This document shows, in pieces, positions 8,737-17,970 of a stretch of DNA of 56,171 bases. Positions within the stretch are counted from its first letter, which is position 1. Each line of letters begins with the position of its first letter. The translations under genes were made by a program, and so were the position numbers. This DNA comes from Marinobacter pelagius. GTDB taxonomy: Bacteria; Pseudomonadota; Gammaproteobacteria; Pseudomonadales; Oleiphilaceae. Under the pieces are notes generated by a model that was given only the letters and a program-made list of their open reading frames with translations, had not been told where the DNA came from and did no database searches. The stretch lies in assembly GCF_003315345.1 (NCBI RefSeq), contig NZ_QNRO01000024.1:1-56171 (forward strand). The letters run 5' to 3'.

Positions 8737-9690
8737 TTAAACATAAACAATTTCACACCCTGAATCGAGCGCCAACTCTGACAGTCTAGAACTAGCATTT
8801 CCTTCTGGAACAAACACTACCTTTTTATCGGCATAGTCTTTCAAATTAATCATGACAGTGCTCAGATAACCATAAAGCTCCACTCGGCACCCACTTGAGC
8901 AATCAATAATAACGTCCTCTGCAATTCTGCCTCCCTTATCAATAATAGGAGCATCAATCGGCAAGGGCTGAATCTCTCTCGGATGCCTGATATAGCCATC
9001 TATTCTCAGGGCACCTAAAAGTCGGAGCATTGAGTCAATCTCCGCTTTGCTCATAACCTCATGGAATGGCGCACCGATAAAGTATCGCTTGCTCTTTGCA
9101 GAATGTGAGTAGTCGCCTTTCCCTCTTCTATTGAGTACCCAACCATCAAAATATGATAGTCGCGCTTCTTCTACAATATTATTGAAGCCTCGATAAATTG
9201 TGTAGTGTCGAGAAATTTTCTTCCGCACTTGCTCAACAGGCCGTGCACCAAAAATAGTGCTGTAAAACCGAGATCTAAAAGAGGAATCACTGGTGTAGTA
9301 TGGACCATCCTCAACCAGGTTGGCAGTCCCATCATCAAAACTAAAAAGTTCCGCATCATGAAAGCTGCAGGCCAATGAGTTAATAATATAAGAATTAATG
9401 CTAGCCATATAAACGCGGTCATAACGATCTTTACTAAACCAACCCTTAACCCGATAAAATAGTTTTAAATTGGTAAAAACATCAAATGATGCTGGCTTAA
9501 CAAAAACGTAGCTGGAATTCCTGGCACCCGGTGACAAATTATTATAATAGAAAATATCTTCTTGTGAGTTATTATGCGTTATGTACAAAAAATCATAGCA
9601 ACTTATCCCCAACCTCTCAATCAGCCGCTCACAAAACCAAGCCTGAAAAGGCGTACGCACAATAAATAGAGCTTTGTCACAGTTTCTCAC
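8737..9690 (-). CDS. GT52-family sialyltransferase-like glycosyltransferase
   Basis: A 317-aa protein resembling the Lst/GT52 lipooligosaccharide sialyltransferases. The two motifs shared by bacterial sialyltransferases are visible: D/E-D/E-G as FDDGTAN (DDG at 119-121) and HP as YIRHPRE (HP at 236-237). The N-terminus ALFIVRTPFQ also fits the family opening. GT52 enzymes transfer a nonulosonic acid from its CMP form. The locus makes CMP-legionaminic acid, so this is the best candidate for the legionaminyltransferase, an inference. It overlaps the GT61 gene end by 14 bp. The gene is AT-rich compared with its neighbours, suggesting acquisition with GT61. Family call fairly sure, substrate unproven. 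Confidence 0.72.
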   Translation of the reverse strand: MRNCDKALFIVRTPFQAWFCERLIERLGISCYDFLYITHNNSQEDIFYYNNLSPGARNSSYVFVKPASFDVFTNLKLFYRVKGWFSKDRYDRVYMASINSYIINSLACSFHDAELFSFDDGTANLVEDGPYYTSDSSFRSRFYSTIFGARPVEQVRKKISRHYTIYRGFNNIVEEARLSYFDGWVLNRRGKGDYSHSAKSKRYFIGAPFHEVMSKAEIDSMLRLLGALRIDGYIRHPREIQPLPIDAPIIDKGGRIAEDVIIDCSSGCRVELYGYLSTVMINLKDYADKKVVFVPEGNASSRLSELALDSGCEIVYV

Positions 9691-10774
9691 TGGAATCTCC
9701 GCCCCAAAACCCCAAAGAATTTAGCTGTAGCTCAATCGATTCTCTTATTGAATCGTTCCAAGCGCAACTCGGAACATCGATATTATGGAGTATAACATCA
9801 CAATAAAATGCAAGATCACTAAAAAAATGCAAACGCTCTCCATCCAATGCGAGCTTAACCACTTTTGATCCGGGTGCCATCCATAAAATGTTAGTAAGTG
9901 CAGCTCCAGAGGCTCCGACTAATACCTCAACGTCTTGAAAATACTCTATTTGCTCGAACAGCCCCATAGATCCATCAAATATCTCGAAACCCTCTGCTTT
10001 TAGCCTATTTACCAGCTTCTCCTCGCCCTCTGGACTTCTTCGACGCCCAACTCTTGAAACGTAAACTTTTTTTCGCCCGCGTTTACCTGGGTTCATATAG
10101 TCAGCAAACCAGTCCCTCACAATTTCTACGTCTTTTGGATGTACTACGCCATGATCATGCGGAGCTCCCATGCCACCAGTTTTTGCCGCCATTACGAGGC
10201 TCTCGCACTTAATGTCATCATCAAGTAACGCATACCGTCCGGGAAAGAACTTTTCCAGAAAATCCAATGCAGGTCTAAATTGCGTCTTTTTGGCGATTAT
10301 TTTCGCCTCAGGCTTTAGCTTTTGGGCAGTAATAAAAACAGGGAGGTCTTCTAGCAACCAATGATAGTAGTTTTCGTTTATAGCCAAGTAAATGTATTGG
10401 CCAGAAAGATATTTTTTTGCTTTGAACTCTGGGAGCGGCACCTCCCACAACAACCGATAAACACTAAGCGCAGTACTTTCCGCAATTAACTTTCCACTCG
10501 AACAAAATATAAGGTTGTCGGGAGTCCAGATTGAAGCATCTTTGATCTCATAAATATATCTTTTTGGAAAAGAATATACTTTCTGTTCATCATTAGAATC
10601 CGAGCAATCCAAAACTACGTTATTCGTATCGGCATGCTCTCCGATTTTTAGAACCCCATTTCTCGAATTTTTTTTATAAAAAGCGTCAACAAAATAGTTG
10701 TCACGATAACGTAACCCTAACTTATTAAATAATTTTCGCTTAACAGCATTTAGCACTCTGATTTTTTTAGCCAT
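9677..10774 (-). CDS. GT61-family glycosyltransferase (DUF563)
   Basis: A 365-aa protein of the GT61/DUF563 group. The diagnostic motif ENYYHWLLEDLP lies about one third in. The C-terminal region has VYVSRVGRRRSPEGEE and VLVGASGAALTNILWMAPG, equivalent to the family R-x-x-R-x-x-x-N/E and G-x-H/S-G-A-x-L-T-N blocks; Ser replaces the more usual His. Bacterial members are found in LPS and capsule loci and transfer diverse sugars. Codon use and composition are AT-rich, like the adjoining GT52 gene. The 71-bp gap to fdtB shows no terminator. Confidence 0.82.
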   Translation of the reverse strand: MAKKIRVLNAVKRKLFNKLGLRYRDNYFVDAFYKKNSRNGVLKIGEHADTNNVVLDCSDSNDEQKVYSFPKRYIYEIKDASIWTPDNLIFCSSGKLIAESTALSVYRLLWEVPLPEFKAKKYLSGQYIYLAINENYYHWLLEDLPVFITAQKLKPEAKIIAKKTQFRPALDFLEKFFPGRYALLDDDIKCESLVMAAKTGGMGAPHDHGVVHPKDVEIVRDWFADYMNPGKRGRKKVYVSRVGRRRSPEGEEKLVNRLKAEGFEIFDGSMGLFEQIEYFQDVEVLVGASGAALTNILWMAPGSKVVKLALDGERLHFFSDLAFYCDVILHNIDVPSCAWNDSIRESIELQLNSLGFWGGDSSEKL

Positions 10775-10845
10775 TATCTTCCGTAATCTCTATTAAACCG
10801 TCTAATAAAGGGTTGCCCAACCTGACAATTGGATGAAGAAAATCC

Positions 10846-11946
10846 TTATTTAAAGGAGTTTATGGCTATTGCAACTACGCAGCACTGCTTACGCGACATT
10901 AGTGGTCCCATAGGCAAACTCAAAACAGTTTCATGAATGCGCTCTGTCAAATAATAAGACTCAACGCGCAACGAATCGTATGCTTTCTGTTGATGAGGCG
11001 GCACTGGATAATGAATCAACGTATGCACGCCCTGCTCCGCCAGATACTTCTGCAACGCGTCCCGCTGTTTTGAACGCACCACAAACAAGTGCCAAACGTG
11101 GCTTTCCGGGCTGCCCACTGCGGGTAAGTGAATGTTTGGGTTATTGATGTGGGCGAGGTAATAGTCAGCCACTTCCCGCCGGCTCTTGATTTCTTCATCC
11201 AGGTGCCGAAGCTTTACCCGGAGCATGGCAGCCTGAATCTCATCCAGCCTGCTGTTTACGCCTTGGTACAGATTCTCGTACTTCTTGTGGCTGCCGTAGT
11301 TGCCCAGTGCTCGGATGGTTTTGGCCAGCTCTTCGTCATCGGTGGTTACGGCACCGGCATCCCCCAGCGCACCGAGGTTCTTTCCGGGGTAGAAGCTGAA
11401 TCCCGCCGCATGGCCCCAGTTTCCGGCTTTGCGGCCATCTATGCTGGCGCCGTGTGCCTGGGCGGCGTCTTCCAAAACCAGCAGGCCGTATTGATCGGCC
11501 AATTCCATCAGCTCCGGCATTGGAGCAATCTGGCCATAGAGGTGAACAGCAACAATGGCCCTGGTGTTCGGGGTGATCGCCGCTGCGGTCTTTTCCGGGC
11601 ACAGGTTGAAGGTGGCCTCATCCGGCTCGACCAGTACGGGCTTTAACCGGTTTTCGGTGATGGCCAGTATGCTGGCGATGTAGGTGTTGGCCGGCACGAT
11701 CACTTCATCGCCCTCTTTCAGCCTGCCCATTTCTTTCCAGGCTCTGAGGGTGAGGGTGAGTGCGTCCAGGCCGTTGGCTACGCCTACGCAGTGTTTGCTG
11801 CCGCAGTACTCGGCGAACTCTTGTTCGAAGGCTTTGACTTCGGTGCCTTGGATGTACCAGCCGGAGTCAATTACCCGGGTCGCGGCGGCTACGAGTTCGT
11901 CGCGGTATTGGGTGTTGATTGCTTTTAGATCCAGAAAAGGAATCAT
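10846..11946 (-). CDS. fdtB: dTDP-3-oxo-6-deoxyhexose aminotransferase (FdtB/QdtB-type)
   Basis: PLP-dependent DegT/DnrJ/EryC1/StrS aminotransferase of 366 aa that puts the 3-amino group on a dTDP-3-keto-6-deoxyhexose, using glutamate. The PLP lysine is K189 in [15 protein letters not shown] and the cofactor aspartate is D160 in [11 protein letters not shown]. The call as a 3-aminotransferase rests on direct coupling to fdtC and fdtA; its start overlaps the fdtC end by 4 bp. Together with RmlA and RmlB this completes dTDP-Fuc3NAc or dTDP-Qui3NAc synthesis. Which epimer is made depends on the ketoisomerase and cannot be settled here. Confidence 0.9.
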   Translation of the reverse strand: MIPFLDLKAINTQYRDELVAAATRVIDSGWYIQGTEVKAFEQEFAEYCGSKHCVGVANGLDALTLTLRAWKEMGRLKEGDEVIVPANTYIASILAITENRLKPVLVEPDEATFNLCPEKTAAAITPNTRAIVAVHLYGQIAPMPELMELADQYGLLVLEDAAQAHGASIDGRKAGNWGHAAGFSFYPGKNLGALGDAGAVTTDDEELAKTIRALGNYGSHKKYENLYQGVNSRLDEIQAAMLRVKLRHLDEEIKSRREVADYYLAHINNPNIHLPAVGSPESHVWHLFVVRSKQRDALQKYLAEQGVHTLIHYPVPPHQQKAYDSLRVESYYLTERIHETVLSLPMGPLMSRKQCCVVAIAINSFK

Positions 11947-12407
11947 TCTTCAAAATACCTGATAATTCGGGCTGGATTACCGGCAACAACCGCTTTGGGG
12001 GGCACATCTTGGGTGACAACCGCACCCGCTCCGACCATTGCTGCTCTGCCAATCGTTATTCCAGGAAGGATCGTTGCGTTTGCGCCAATGCTGGCGCTCT
12101 GACAAATCCTTATTCCAGAGAATGTTTCGGGATAGTGCTTTGAGCGAGGATAGGTATCATTTGTAAACGTCGCATTGGGGCCAATGAACACATCGTCTTC
12201 CACACGTGTCCCATCCCAAAGCTGGACGCCTGATTTCACGGTGACCCTGTTTCCAACTATCACATCACCCTCAATGAGAGTTTGAGCGCAAATGTTACAG
12301 TCCTGGCCGATGGTTGCACCTTTGAGGATAACCACAAACTGCCAGATCTTGGTGCCCTCACCGATGGAGCATTCGGCAACATCCGCAAGTGGGTGGATAA
12401 AACTCAT
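11943..12407 (-). CDS. fdtC: Hexapeptide N-acetyltransferase (FdtC/QdtC-type)
   Basis: A 154-aa left-handed beta-helix acyltransferase with repeated hexads: [36 protein letters not shown]. It is expected to acetylate the 3-amino group of the dTDP sugar made by FdtB, using acetyl-CoA. Length and motif set match the WxcM/FdtC/QdtC acetyltransferases. It overlaps fdtA and fdtB by 4 bp at each end, which indicates tight translational coupling. Confidence 0.9.
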   Translation of the reverse strand: MSFIHPLADVAECSIGEGTKIWQFVVILKGATIGQDCNICAQTLIEGDVIVGNRVTVKSGVQLWDGTRVEDDVFIGPNATFTNDTYPRSKHYPETFSGIRICQSASIGANATILPGITIGRAAMVGAGAVVTQDVPPKAVVAGNPARIIRYFEE

Positions 12408-12811
12408 TGGCTCACCTGCTTCAGGAAGTCATCGTAATCCCGAATGTAGTCGGCTTCGTCGTAGTGCTCGCTCGCTAGTACGAGTAGCACGCAGTCGTTG
12501 CTGAAGTCATGCATTTCCCGCCAGACCAGATCTTCAATGACGAGGCCCTTGGTTGGGCAATCCAGCCATACCTCTTCCCGGCTGGTTCCATCATCCAGCA
12601 CCATGCGGCATTTGCCGGCCACACAGATGGCAACCTGCTTGAGGTTTTTGTGTGCGTGGTAACCGCGGCTAACGCCCTGCTCGGTGTGATAGATGTAATA
12701 CACACGCTTGATGTCGAACGGGACGGCTTTGTCCATTCCTATCTCCACGGCAACCAGGCTGCCGCGCTCGTCGCCAAGGCTCTGGAAATCAATCCATTTT
12801 ACAAGGCTCAC
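12404..12811 (-). CDS. fdtA: dTDP-4-oxo-6-deoxyglucose 3,4-ketoisomerase (FdtA/QdtA-type cupin)
   Basis: A 135-aa cupin of the WxcM-like group. It moves the keto group of dTDP-4-keto-6-deoxyglucose from C4 to C3, committing the sugar to the 3-amino route. The diagnostic GYHAHK histidine pair is at about 50-55, and [17 protein letters not shown] is the second cupin strand. The [12 protein letters not shown] tail is typical. FdtA and QdtA differ in the C4 stereochemistry produced and I cannot separate them by eye. Overlaps of 4 bp with rmlA1 and fdtC show operon coupling. Confidence 0.9.
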   Translation of the reverse strand: MSLVKWIDFQSLGDERGSLVAVEIGMDKAVPFDIKRVYYIYHTEQGVSRGYHAHKNLKQVAICVAGKCRMVLDDGTSREEVWLDCPTKGLVIEDLVWREMHDFSNDCVLLVLASEHYDEADYIRDYDDFLKQVSQ

Positions 12812-13692
12812 TTGTCCAAATCCTTCAGTAGGTCCATCAAGTATTTACCATAACCATTCTTCTTAAGTTGGCTTGCCTGAGCTTCGACTTCGTTTCGGCT
12901 GAGCCAACCTTGATTGAATGCGATTTCTTCAAGACAAGCAATTTTATAGCCTTGGCGCTTTTCAATGGTTTCCACAAACTGAGCAGACTCCAGGAGGCTT
13001 TCATGGGTGCCGGTGTCAAGCCAGGCAAACCCCCGGCCCAGGAGGTTCACGTTCAGCTCATTTTTTTCCAGGTACGCTCGATTAACATCGGTGATTTCCA
13101 ACTCGCCGCGATCAGAGGGTCGAACCGCCTTTGCAATCTCGACCACTTGATTGTCGTAGAAGTACAAACCGGTAACGGCAAAGTGTGACTTTGGCTTGTG
13201 CGGCTTTTCTTCAATGGAAATCGCTTTTTGAGTGCTGTCGAACTCCACCACGCCAAACCGCTCCGGATCTTTTACCTGGTAGCCGAAAACGGTGGCGCCG
13301 CCTTGCTCAACAACTTGATTCCGTGCCTCTTTCAGTTTTGGGACAAATCCCTGACCGTAAAAAATGTTATCACCCAGCACCAGGCACACGCTGTCGTTAC
13401 CGATGAACTCTTCGCCAATGATGAAGGCTTGGGCCAGTCCGTCCGGCGCTGGCTGGATTTCATAGCTGAGGTTAATGCCAAACTGCTCGCCAGTACCCAA
13501 AGCGCGCTTGAAGCCGGCCTGGTCTTCCGCGGTGGTGATAATAAGGATATCCCGAATACCCGCCAGCATGAGTACAGAGAGCGGGTAGTAGATCATGGGC
13601 TTGTCGTACACCGGCAGGAGTTGTTTGGAGGTGCCGAGTGTTATGGGGTACAGGCCGGTGCCGGAACCGCCTGCGAGGATTATTCCTTTCAC
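12808..13692 (-). CDS. rmlA: Glucose-1-phosphate thymidylyltransferase, copy 1, with altered signature
   Basis: A 294-aa RmlA that makes dTDP-glucose from glucose-1-phosphate and dTTP. Start is GTG 13692. The family signature GGSGTRL reads GGSGTGL here: residue 13 is Gly (GGC) where the second copy at 24807-25688 has Arg (CGC), a single base difference. This arginine contacts the nucleotide phosphates in characterised RmlA enzymes, so activity may be lost or low. The rest is intact ([54 protein letters not shown]). Sequence 13013-13692 is almost identical to copy 2, then the 3' ends diverge. It overlaps fdtA by 4 bp. Confidence 0.93.
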   Translation of the reverse strand: MKGIILAGGSGTGLYPITLGTSKQLLPVYDKPMIYYPLSVLMLAGIRDILIITTAEDQAGFKRALGTGEQFGINLSYEIQPAPDGLAQAFIIGEEFIGNDSVCLVLGDNIFYGQGFVPKLKEARNQVVEQGGATVFGYQVKDPERFGVVEFDSTQKAISIEEKPHKPKSHFAVTGLYFYDNQVVEIAKAVRPSDRGELEITDVNRAYLEKNELNVNLLGRGFAWLDTGTHESLLESAQFVETIEKRQGYKIACLEEIAFNQGWLSRNEVEAQASQLKKNGYGKYLMDLLKDLDK

Positions 13693-13721
13693 TTTTTCTC
13701 CTTGACTTCAATTCGGAGCAT

Positions 13722-13754
13722 GAGGGGTCAGTCCGCGTAGGGACAGCCCCCCTC
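13722..13754. repeat. REP-like palindrome, GGGGTCWGTCC family, imperfect copy
   Basis: Arms GAGGGGTCAGTCC and GGACAGCCCCCCTC are imperfectly complementary around a CGCGTAG centre. The centre GTCC-CGTAG-GGACAG is shared with the element at 25754-25781. Each lies just upstream of an rmlA copy. This one also encodes the last residues and stop of rmlB1. Confidence 0.6.
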
Positions 13755-14927
13755 AAAACATTTTTTAGCCACGGAATCCACGGAAAAACACGGAAGTAAA
13801 AACATCTCTTCTATCTTTTTCCGTGTCCTTTCGTGGATTCCGTGGCTAAAATTACAGTTTTTGATGCCAAGCCGCTCGCGTTGGTAGCTGCCGTCCTGGA
13901 CTCGTTGGCACCAGCCCAGGTTGTCGAGGTACCACTGGACGGCTTTGCGGATGCCGGTTTCGAAGGTTTCCTGGGGCACCCAGCCCAGTTCTTTCTGGAT
14001 TTTGCTGGCATCTATGGCGTAGCGCCGGTCGTGGCCGGGGCGGTCTTTTACGGTGGTGATGAAATTGCGGTAGCTTTGTTCCTGTGGACGCAGTTCCTGG
14101 AGGATGTCGCACAGGGTGTGGACCACTTCGATGTTCTGTTTTTCGTTGTGGCCACCGATGTTGTAGGTTTCGCCAGGTTGGCCTTCGGTGGCGACTTTGT
14201 AGAGGGCTCTTGCGTGGTCTTCTACGTAAAGCCAGTCGCGAACTTGGTCGCCTTTTCCATAGACCGGCAGCGGCTTGCCTTCCAGGGCGTTCAGGATCAT
14301 CAGCGGGATGAGCTTTTCCGGGAAGTGATAGGGGCCGTAGTTGTTGCTGCAGTTGGTGACCAGCGTTGGCAGGCCGTAGGTGCGGCGCCAGCCACGTACC
14401 AGGTGGTCCGAGCTGGCTTTGCTGGCTGAGTACGGGCTACTGGGCGCGTAGGAAGTCTGCTCTGTGAACAAGTACTCTTCTGCATCCGCCACTTCATCCG
14501 GGTGCGGGAGGTCGCCGTAAACTTCGTCTGTGCTGATGTGGTGGAAGCGGAAGTGGGCTTTTTTGTCGCCGTCCAGGGCCTGCCAGTATTGGCGGGTGGC
14601 TTCCAGCTGGGTGTAGGTGCCTACGATGTTGGTTTCAATAAACTCCGCCGGGCCGTCGATGGAACGGTCTACGTGGCTTTCGGCGGCCAGGTGCATGATG
14701 GCATCTGGTTTATGCTGGGCCAGTACTCGGTCTACTTCAGCGCGATTGCAGATGTCGACTTGTTCGAAGCTGTAGCGCTCGCTGTCGCTTACCTGGGCCA
14801 GGCTTTCTAGGTTACCGGCGTAGGTGAGCTTGTCGAGGTTGACCACTTCATCTTGAGTGTTCTGGATGATGTGGCGGATGACGGCGGAGCCTATGAAGCC
14901 GGCGCCGCCGGTGATTAAGAGTTTCAT
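13728..14927 (-). CDS. rmlB: dTDP-glucose 4,6-dehydratase, copy 1, with repeat-encoded tail
   Basis: A 399-aa SDR enzyme converting dTDP-glucose to dTDP-4-keto-6-deoxyglucose. TGGAGFIGS near residue 6 binds [13 protein letters not shown] holds the catalytic Thr/Asp/Glu region, and [12 protein letters not shown] contains the Tyr/Lys pair. RmlB proteins are usually about 355-360 aa. Copy 2 stops after RERLGAGN, whereas this copy continues past RERLGIKN for about 45 residues encoded by the long inverted repeat (13763-13851) and the REP-like element. The tail ([16 protein letters not shown] onward) is therefore repeat-derived. The catalytic core is complete. It supplies the fdtA and wecE branches together with copy 2. 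Confidence 0.93.
   Translation of the reverse strand: MKLLITGGAGFIGSAVIRHIIQNTQDEVVNLDKLTYAGNLESLAQVSDSERYSFEQVDICNRAEVDRVLAQHKPDAIMHLAAESHVDRSIDGPAEFIETNIVGTYTQLEATRQYWQALDGDKKAHFRFHHISTDEVYGDLPHPDEVADAEEYLFTEQTSYAPSSPYSASKASSDHLVRGWRRTYGLPTLVTNCSNNYGPYHFPEKLIPLMILNALEGKPLPVYGKGDQVRDWLYVEDHARALYKVATEGQPGETYNIGGHNEKQNIEVVHTLCDILQELRPQEQSYRNFITTVKDRPGHDRRYAIDASKIQKELGWVPQETFETGIRKAVQWYLDNLGWCQRVQDGSYQRERLGIKNCNFSHGIHERTRKKIEEMFLLPCFSVDSVAKKCFEGGCPYAD
13763..13851. repeat. Long inverted repeat of the CCACGGAATCCACGG type
   Basis: Two 33-nt arms, 13763-13795 and 13819-13851, are reverse complements with about three mismatches, separated by a 23-nt spacer. The arms begin TTTTAGCCACGGAATCCACG. 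Related partial sequences occur at 25790-25845 and 3581-3620. It sits inside the 3' end of rmlB1 and could fold in RNA as a strong hairpin or attenuator. Confidence 0.8.
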
Positions 14928-14999
14928 TTTATTACGACTATTTCAATGTTAGGTGATTTCATAAGCAGCTAACGTCCGGAGCTAAACTTGCTCAATCAC

Positions 15000-15731
15000 T
15001 CATTGATTTTCTGGCTCAGGGACTGGATGTCCATCAAAGCTGCCAATCAGCCCCTCACAAACCCGAAAATCCACGCTTTCATCAATATCCAATGACCGCA
15101 CTCGAGGCATCACTGAAGCCCTAACCCCCTCCGTAAAAAGCGATCCCGAATTCAGCAGGTGATCAGTACGAGCCACATAAACCGCCCCATTCAACCGATA
15201 CTCCTTCCGGTAATCCTGGGAACGCTTCCCGCTAAGATCGATACCTTCGAGTTTCGACCCCTCACCAATCGTACCCACCCAGGCAGTCGGATGATCAACC
15301 TCGCAAACCGTCACCACCGTATCTTCACACCCACCTTCCCGAAAAACCTCCAACGCTGCCGGAATATCATCCGCAGTACGAAGCGGTGACGTAGGCTGCA
15401 GAAGTACTAGCGTCTTCGGGTCATAGCCTGACGCCTGTTCCGCTTTTACCGCATCAATCAGCACATCTGCAGTGGATGCTGCATCGGTTGCTAACTCTGC
15501 AGGCCGTTTGTAGGCAATTACGCCTTCGTTTTTGTACTGCCAGGCTATCGCCAGGATCTCTTCGTCGTCGCTGGTCACCATAATGCGCGCATTCAGCTTC
15601 GCTTCCAGCGCCGCTTCAATGGTCCAGCAAATCAGGGGCTTTCCGCCAAGGGGGAGCATGTTCTTGCGGGGTAATCGCTTGCTCCCGCCCCGTGCGGGGA
15701 TAACAACCAGAATATCGCCTGCATCAGCCAT
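15000..15731 (-). CDS. legF: CMP-legionaminic acid synthetase (LegF/NeuA family)
   Basis: A 243-aa CMP-nonulosonate synthetase, which activates the nine-carbon acid with CTP. The N-terminal signature IPARGGSKRLPRKN (about 11-24) is diagnostic, and LLQPTSPLR and SLDIDESVDF are also family landmarks. Assignment to legionaminic rather than neuraminic or pseudaminic acid comes from the adjoining legB, legC, legH, legG, legI and ptmE. It overlaps ptmE by 8 bp and is the last gene of the Leg block; rmlB1 follows after 72 bp. Confidence 0.92.
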   Translation of the reverse strand: MADAGDILVVIPARGGSKRLPRKNMLPLGGKPLICWTIEAALEAKLNARIMVTSDDEEILAIAWQYKNEGVIAYKRPAELATDAASTADVLIDAVKAEQASGYDPKTLVLLQPTSPLRTADDIPAALEVFREGGCEDTVVTVCEVDHPTAWVGTIGEGSKLEGIDLSGKRSQDYRKEYRLNGAVYVARTDHLLNSGSLFTEGVRASVMPRVRSLDIDESVDFRVCEGLIGSFDGHPVPEPENQ

Positions 15732-16779
15732 CTAACCGGTCCTGCACTTCCGTTTGCGCTTTATGAAAATCGTCCATCCGCCCAATATCCAGCCAATACT
15801 CATGAATCGGGAACATGTTTACGGCCTCACCACCATCAATCTGGCGCTCAAGCAGTGTTGGCATATCAACCCGGGTGCCGGGCTCCACACTTTTCACCAG
15901 CGCCGGATCCAGCAGGTAGATACCTGCGTTTACAAAGAAGCGGTGAACCGGCTTCTCAACCATGGACTTGATCTGGGTGCCTTCACTGGTGATCACCCCA
16001 TAAGGCACCTGGTGCTCGTATTCCCGCACACACATGGTGGCCACGCCATGGTGGGTCTCGTGGAATTCCAGGAAGCTGTGCAGGTTCAGCGATGTCAGCA
16101 AATCGCCGTTCATCATGAACATCGGCTGATCAATCTCGTCGTGGGGCAGCAAACCCAGTGCACCGCCGGTTCCCAGCGGGTCCTCTTCGTGAACGTATTG
16201 AATGGTCACGCCCCACTTTTCACCATCACCGAAGTAATCCCGAATCACTTCCGGCATGTAATGGGTCGAGATGTAGAAACGGTGAAAGCCGGCATCCACA
16301 AAGTTCAGCAGGATTTGCTCAAGGATGGGTTTGTCTCCCACTTTGAGCATCGGCTTCGGGCAGTTGTTGGTCAGCGGGCGAAGGCGCGTGCCGAACCCGC
16401 CTGCCATCAGGAACACGGGATTATCGTGGCGGTGTTTGTTCAGGATGTCGTGCAGGTTGGCCAGCCCCACAACCCGTCCTTCCATGTCAACCAGCGGCAG
16501 CTGCAGTAATTCATGCTTTTCCATTAACGCCAGAATGCGGCTCTCTGTCCAGGATTGCTCGGCTGTTTTGGGCTGCGCGTTCATAACCTGATTAACCGGC
16601 GTTTCCAGCGGCAAGTGTTTCAGTAACGCTCTGCGTACATCGCCGTCTGTCAGGGTGCCCAGCAACTTATCATTTGCATCGACAACCAGAGCGATGCGCA
16701 GGGCTGCCTTGTCCAGAACTTCAATTGCTTGTTCCAGGGTCGAGTCACTGTTTACAAGGGCTTTACGCCAAGGCTTCAT
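15724..16779 (-). CDS. ptmE: PtmE-type GlcN-1-phosphate guanylyltransferase with CBS pair
   Basis: A 351-aa protein with two CBS domains (about 8-57 and 64-116) joined to a nucleotidyltransferase domain (about 121-345). That domain starts FLMAGGFGTRLRPLT and contains PKPMLKVGDKPILE. This architecture is that of Campylobacter PtmE, which makes the GDP-linked hexosamine that enters legionaminic acid synthesis. It places this locus on the GDP route rather than the UDP route. The earlier Campylobacter genes ptmF and ptmA are not in the window. A 15-bp gap separates it from legG. Confidence 0.88.
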   Translation of the reverse strand: MKPWRKALVNSDSTLEQAIEVLDKAALRIALVVDANDKLLGTLTDGDVRRALLKHLPLETPVNQVMNAQPKTAEQSWTESRILALMEKHELLQLPLVDMEGRVVGLANLHDILNKHRHDNPVFLMAGGFGTRLRPLTNNCPKPMLKVGDKPILEQILLNFVDAGFHRFYISTHYMPEVIRDYFGDGEKWGVTIQYVHEEDPLGTGGALGLLPHDEIDQPMFMMNGDLLTSLNLHSFLEFHETHHGVATMCVREYEHQVPYGVITSEGTQIKSMVEKPVHRFFVNAGIYLLDPALVKSVEPGTRVDMPTLLERQIDGGEAVNMFPIHEYWLDIGRMDDFHKAQTEVQDRLDG

Positions 16780-16794
16780 GGGATGCTCCGTGGC

Positions 16795-17970
16795 CTAAGA
16801 GAAGTCATTAGCTGACAGGTTGTAAAACTGTTTCTTGCGAATAGTGTCCAGAGGGTATTCCGCAAGCACTTTAACGATGGCTTCGCTGGCGCCACCATTA
16901 CCATAGGGGTTGGAAACAGCGGCAAGTGTGGACTGAAACCCAGTTGAATAAAGGGTTTCCAGCGCGGCCTTGATTGACTCACGGTCTGGCGCGCAGTCAA
17001 TCACGCTGTTTGCTTTCAGGCGCCCTTTCTGGCGGTCACCGATATTCACAGTTCCAATATTAAAGGACGGGGCTTCGGCAAGGCCGCTTGACGAGTTGCC
17101 AACGACTCCGTCGATCTGTGCCAGGCAGGAGAAATATCTGAGCTGGCCAAGCGATGTATACACGTGGGCACTCGGATGCGTTTTGGCAAACTCCCGCACC
17201 ATGGCGCTGAGCTCCCGGCCACCGGTGTCGGCATTCGGCATGGTAAAGATCAGCGTAGTATCTTGCAGTGTATCCAATGCTGCCAGCAACTCACGCATCT
17301 GGGCAGCGGAACTGGCTCCCCCCTCGAGGGTGACCGGATGGAAGGTCACCAGCAGGTTTTTCTTACCAAAGCGAAGCTCAAGGGAGTGTTCCAGCTCTTC
17401 ACGATTGAGCAGCTTGATGCGCTTAATGGCATCAATACCCATCCCACCAAAGTTGAACACCCTATCCGGATGTTCACCAAGTTGGACCACACGCCGGCGG
17501 TATTCCTCTGCGGCCACAAAGTGAAGGTGAGACATCTTGGTAATCGAATGGCGAATGGCCTCATCAAACGCGCCTTCCGTGGTCTCGCCTCCGTGAAGGT
17601 GGGCCACGGGAACGCCGGCAATCATGGCGGACGAGGTGGCGGCAAAAATCTCGAAGCGGTCTCCCAGCACCACCACGATATCGGGTGCCAGGCGTTCATA
17701 GGCATCGGCAAAACCGATCACACCCAGCCCCATCGACTTGGTTACGGCAGTATTGGTGTCTGAGCTCAGGAGCATTTCTACTCGGGCATCAATATGAAAA
17801 CCTGCTTCTTCAATTTCCCGGTAGGTGGAGCCGAACTCGGGAGACAGGTGCATGCCCGTTGCGACCACCTGAAGCTCAAGTAGCGGATGGTTTTGAATCT
17901 CGCCCATCAGCCAGCGAAGCAAGCCGAACTCCGCCCTTGTGCCCGTGACCACACACACTTTGCGCGTCAT
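16795..17970 (-). CDS. legG: Hydrolysing sugar-nucleotide 2-epimerase (LegG/NeuC family)
   Basis: A 391-aa GT-B-like UDP-GlcNAc 2-epimerase homologue. It releases the 2-epimerised sugar (6-deoxy-mannose derivative) from GDP-diacetylbacillosamine. Family landmarks are VTGTRAEFGLLRWL at the N-terminus, VVLGDRFEIFAA, HLHGGETTEGAFDEAIRHSITK, and GNSSSGLAEAPSF. The HGGE segment with following DE is typical of the hydrolysing class. Overlaps legI by 4 bp. Confidence 0.92.
   Translation of the reverse strand: MTRKVCVVTGTRAEFGLLRWLMGEIQNHPLLELQVVATGMHLSPEFGSTYREIEEAGFHIDARVEMLLSSDTNTAVTKSMGLGVIGFADAYERLAPDIVVVLGDRFEIFAATSSAMIAGVPVAHLHGGETTEGAFDEAIRHSITKMSHLHFVAAEEYRRRVVQLGEHPDRVFNFGGMGIDAIKRIKLLNREELEHSLELRFGKKNLLVTFHPVTLEGGASSAAQMRELLAALDTLQDTTLIFTMPNADTGGRELSAMVREFAKTHPSAHVYTSLGQLRYFSCLAQIDGVVGNSSSGLAEAPSFNIGTVNIGDRQKGRLKANSVIDCAPDRESIKAALETLYSTGFQSTLAAVSNPYGNGGASEAIVKVLAEYPLDTIRKKQFYNLSANDFS

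Noticed and set aside
12808..14927. A dTDP-L-rhamnose pathway
   Set aside because: Only rmlA and rmlB are present; rmlC and rmlD are absent, and the neighbours belong to amino-deoxy-sugar branches.
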